Positions 6,624-8,818 of a stretch of DNA of 8,818 nt are shown in pieces (within the stretch, counting starts at the first letter, position 1; every line of letters starts with the position of its first letter). The notes under the pieces are model-generated. The model ran no database searches, was not told the origin of the DNA, and was given only the letters and a program-made list of their open reading frames with translations. Both the position numbers and the translations under genes were made by a program. Source of the stretch: Thermoflexales bacterium (GTDB taxonomy: Bacteria; Chloroflexota; Anaerolineae; J036; Brachytrichaceae); assembly GCA_017998555.1 (NCBI GenBank), contig JAGOCU010000065.1, forward strand, positions 1 through 8,818, given 5' to 3'.

Positions 6624-7357
6624 GCGTGCACGACGATGCGATCGGTGCGGGCGAACTGCCAGAATGGCTGGCGGCGCTTGTAGCCATAGTAGGCCGCTCG
6701 AGCGAGACGAAAGAACACCGAACGCAACCCAGAGACGATTTCCACCCGCGCAAAACCAGCAACCTTGAGCATCGCGACGACGCCGGCCGGATTCGGGCCG
6801 ACCCAATTTGTCGCGTCCTTGTGGAACTTGTCCGGGTAGAAGGCCATCGCCGGCACACGCACATCAAGCAGATCCACCAAAGTCTCGACCACCACCATCT
6901 CCCGCGTCACGCTGGCGACCTTCTCGAGCGCCAGCAACGGATGCCGCATGTGATACAGCACGCCCAGGAAGAGCGAGACATCCCACAGCCCGACTGCATC
7001 CGGCGTGAGATCGAGGACATCGATCTCCCTGGCCTCGACCTGCGACTCGAGCTGCTGCCGGGCGAAATCGAAGCCCGCGCGGGATCGCTTCTGCCAGGCA
7101 AAGGAATCGGTCGCAAGCACGCGCGCCGCGCCGCGCCGTTCCGCGTCGAACGAAAAGTAGCCGTCCCACGCGCCAATATCAATCACGGTTTTTCCGGCCA
7201 GCGATTCCGGCATCCGCAGGCGTTTCAGGAGGCGCGCGGTGTTTTCGCTCCCCGGCGTGACCACGCCGTTGCCCAGGTCGATCTGGTGAAACCAATGAAT
7301 GGCGCTGAGCTTGCGCTGAAAATCCGGGTCGTTGGCGATTGTGAATGGGCCCGACAC
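6614..7357 (-). CDS. CmoB-like SAM-dependent methyltransferase
   Basis: A 247-residue class I methyltransferase. It has WFHQIDLGNGVVTPG (22-36), a signature of the CmoB/DUF1698-like group, followed by the SAM-binding motif I VIDIGAWDGYFSF (58-70), the acidic ATD (82-84), FLGVLYHMRHPLLALE (130-145) and NWVGPNPAGVVAMLKVAGF (184-202). True CmoB makes cmo5U34 in tRNA using carboxy-SAM and is about 320 residues long. This protein is shorter, sits in a glycan locus and has no CmoA partner nearby, so a sugar or lipid-linked glycan methyltransferase is more likely (inference). No membrane segment is seen. The GTG at 7357 is the only in-frame start near the N-terminus; the next Met is residue 49, inside the conserved region. 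No Shine-Dalgarno is present and a -10-like box lies only 6 bases upstream, so the mRNA is probably leaderless. It is the first gene of an overlapping three-gene unit. Confidence -1.
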   Translation of the reverse strand: MSGPFTIANDPDFQRKLSAIHWFHQIDLGNGVVTPGSENTARLLKRLRMPESLAGKTVIDIGAWDGYFSFDAERRGAARVLATDSFAWQKRSRAGFDFARQQLESQVEAREIDVLDLTPDAVGLWDVSLFLGVLYHMRHPLLALEKVASVTREMVVVETLVDLLDVRVPAMAFYPDKFHKDATNWVGPNPAGVVAMLKVAGFARVEIVSGLRSVFFRLARAAYYGYKRRQPFWQFARTDRIVVHAWK

Positions 7358-7363
7358 GCGGCG

Positions 7364-7369
7364 ATTGTA
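7364..7369 (-). promoter_or_regulatory. Extended -10 (TGC-TACAAT), leaderless-type promoter
   Basis: On the minus strand, TGCTACAAT ends at 7364 and carries both the extended TGn element and the TACAAT hexamer. Only 6 bases separate it from the GTG at 7357, so transcription would begin at or next to the start codon. At 17-base spacing the -35 position reads GCGTCA (7392-7387), three of six matches. The gap 7358-7423 between the flippase stop and this gene otherwise holds nothing recognisable and no clear terminator. Confidence -1.
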
Positions 7370-7423
7370 GCATTGGGCGCATCCGGTGACGCAGAAGGGA
7401 AATGAGGCCGGTCAGGCGAAAAC

Positions 7424-8818
7424 TCACCGCTTCAATCGGGCTAGCACATTCACGGCGAGCGTTCGCGCGCTTGACCGCAGGGCCATCAACAAGGCGATCT
7501 CGCATGCGCCGCCAATCCCGATATAGACGGCCATGGACGCGCCTGAAGCATATGCCGCCCACGCGCCCACGCAGGCCAGGCTCGGAAACGTCAAACCGGC
7601 GGCCGCCACGAAAAGCGCCCCGCGCGCATCCAATGCGTTGGCCGACCGCAGGATCCAGGCCGCCTGAAGCAGTCCGAGCGCGCTCGCGAAGATGACGCCC
7701 GCCGCGGCGCCCGCGACGCCAAAAAGAGAGATGCAGACATAGCTCATCGCGACACCCGCGATGCCATTCACAACGCCCGCCTGCACAGTTCGGGCTTCAA
7801 GATGGATGGCGTTCGCGGCGGTCGTGAACACGCCGTTCAGCACGAGCGGCATTGTCGACATCGACAGAAGTAGATACGCGGGCACGGATTGGGCATACGC
7901 CGAGCCAAAGATCGCGGTCAACACGATCGGACTGAGGGATACGAGACCAATCACCAGGGTGCCAAAAACGACCGAAAGCGTTGCCGAGGTGGATCGCACC
8001 TGATTTGCCACTTCCCGCGACGACTGCGTATGCGCCTGGGCAAAACGAGGCAGCAACAGGCGCAGGATGGGCGGTGAGGCGCTCTGGATGATCAGATACA
8101 GTCGGAACGCCGCCGAGTAGATCCCCAGAGCGGCCGCGCCAAGCATCCCTTCGACCAGCAACGTATCGAATCGTTTGAAGAGGATGCTGGCCAACCCGCC
8201 ACCCGTGAAGAACAGGGCGCTTCGCGCGGAATTGCGGGCAATAACGCCATCCCAGGCAAGGCGCTGATCGCGGACGGTCGTTCGCGCAACGCGCCAGAGG
8301 GCCAGCGCCGTCAGAATCTGGGTGACCCCAATCACCCACAGCAGCGCGGTGACGGAGAGGCCTCGGCCAAGAAGAGCGATACTGACAATCATGCGCGCCG
8401 CGCTCGCGACCATGTTGATCGCCGCAATCGGGGCGACGCGCTGCAACGCGATCAGCAGCGATTCGACCACATTGCACTGACTGTCCGCCCACAGGATTGC
8501 CGCAGCGGCAATGCCAACCCCGGCGACCACAATATCGCTGTGCCCCAGAATGACGCTAGACAGGATCGCGAGCACGCCTGCAATAGCGGACGCGCCCAGC
8601 GCCATTCCAGCGCTCGTGCCAAGCAACACGCCGGCGCGTTCCGGCTGCCGGATGACTTCGCGCGACAGGATCTGTCCCTGTCCAAAATAGGCGACGACGC
8701 CGAAAATGTTCCAGATAACGAGAACAAGGCTGTACTCGCCAAACGCGGTTGGGCCGAGGGCCCGGGCCACCAGGGCGGCAACGACCAATCCCGACAAACG
8801 CTCCGCGCCCGTCGACGC
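7424..8818 (-). CDS. Wzx/PST-family polysaccharide flippase, 5' end missing
   Basis: A polytopic membrane protein of the MOP superfamily (Wzx-like, polysaccharide transporter), expected to flip undecaprenyl-linked oligosaccharides from the cytosolic to the outer face of the inner membrane. The visible 464 residues read in frame through the right edge, so the true start and probably a first helix lie beyond the window. An in-frame TTG at 8797 is in the middle of the usual N-terminal pattern and is not taken as a start. Family marks are the N-terminal VARALGPTAFGEYSLVLV and the central FKRFDTLLVEGMLGAAALGIYSAAFRL region (quoted in part: FDTLLVEGMLG and GIYSAAFRL). About a dozen hydrophobic helices alternate with short basic loops, and the C-terminus is short and basic (RLKR). 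It is followed after 66 bases by the methyltransferase on the same strand. The exact cargo cannot be inferred. Confidence -1.
   Translation of the reverse strand, partial: ASTGAERLSGLVVAALVARALGPTAFGEYSLVLVIWNIFGVVAYFGQGQILSREVIRQPERAGVLLGTSAGMALGASAIAGVLAILSSVILGHSDIVVAGVGIAAAAILWADSQCNVVESLLIALQRVAPIAAINMVASAARMIVSIALLGRGLSVTALLWVIGVTQILTALALWRVARTTVRDQRLAWDGVIARNSARSALFFTGGGLASILFKRFDTLLVEGMLGAAALGIYSAAFRLYLIIQSASPPILRLLLPRFAQAHTQSSREVANQVRSTSATLSVVFGTLVIGLVSLSPIVLTAIFGSAYAQSVPAYLLLSMSTMPLVLNGVFTTAANAIHLEARTVQAGVVNGIAGVAMSYVCISLFGVAGAAAGVIFASALGLLQAAWILRSANALDARGALFVAAAGLTFPSLACVGAWAAYASGASMAVYIGIGGACEIALLMALRSSARTLAVNVLARLKR

Noticed and set aside
6624..6806. 61-residue N-terminal extension of the ArnT-like GT-C protein
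   Set aside because: Arg-rich, domain-free sequence lying inside the methyltransferase gene in another frame; the ATG at 6623 gives a normal start just before the first membrane helix.
5764..6867. 367-codon open frame on the minus strand
   Set aside because: Alternative frame of the ArnT-like gene and the end of the methyltransferase gene; its translation is Arg/Ser/Gly-rich, without membrane helices or motifs.
1..8818. CRISPR arrays, tRNA or rRNA genes, insertion sequences, toxin-antitoxin or phage-defence genes
   Set aside because: No regularly spaced repeats, terminal inverted repeats, transposase or nuclease motifs, or RNA-gene-like blocks were seen; every stretch over 150 bases is assigned to a glycan-related gene.

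Overview
The window is GC-rich, tightly packed bacterial DNA with no RNA genes, transposases or CRISPR arrays visible. It reads as part of a cell-surface or extracellular polysaccharide locus. GC content, GTG starts and the style of the membrane glycosyltransferases would fit Chloroflexota or another GC-rich phylum, but nothing here fixes the taxonomy, so this is only a guess.

Layout from left to right. The 3' end of an adenylylsulfate kinase gene (cysC, + strand, 1-201) converges on a small sulfotransferase gene (- strand, 226-891). A 150-base divergent control region (892-1041) separates the sulfotransferase from a polyprenyl-phosphate sugar-1-phosphate transferase (+ strand, 1042-2451), the enzyme type that starts lipid-linked repeat-unit synthesis. 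This gene converges on a run of minus-strand genes that fills the rest of the window. In their direction of transcription these are: a Wzx-type flippase cut by the right edge (8818-7424), a CmoB-like SAM methyltransferase (7357-6614), a GT-C membrane glycosyltransferase (6623-5253), a DUF1972/GT4-type cytosolic glycosyltransferase (5256-4129), and a second, unrelated-looking GT-C membrane protein (4077-2491). The methyltransferase, first GT-C and GT4 genes overlap by 10 and 4 bases and look like one translationally coupled unit.

Proposed joint role (inference): the initiating transferase loads the first sugar on undecaprenyl phosphate, the GT4 enzyme extends it on the cytosolic side, the flippase moves the lipid-linked unit across the membrane, and the GT-C enzymes add sugars from polyprenyl-phosphate donors on the outer face. 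The methyltransferase and the PAPS-dependent sulfotransferase would decorate the product. CysC makes PAPS, the sulfotransferase donor, so the left end suggests a sulfated glycan. No Wzy polymerase, Wzz/Wza export component or ligase is seen inside the window.

Regulation: three minus-strand genes have the same -10-like hexamer TACAAT just upstream. For two of them it lies exactly 23 bases before the chosen start. For the methyltransferase it lies 6 bases before the GTG, which suggests a leaderless mRNA. No strong -35 boxes are seen. I did not find a clearly undescribed system; the most interesting points are the sulfation link, the Lys-to-Arg change in the sulfotransferase PAPS loop, the orphan CmoB-like methyltransferase and the shared promoter signature.
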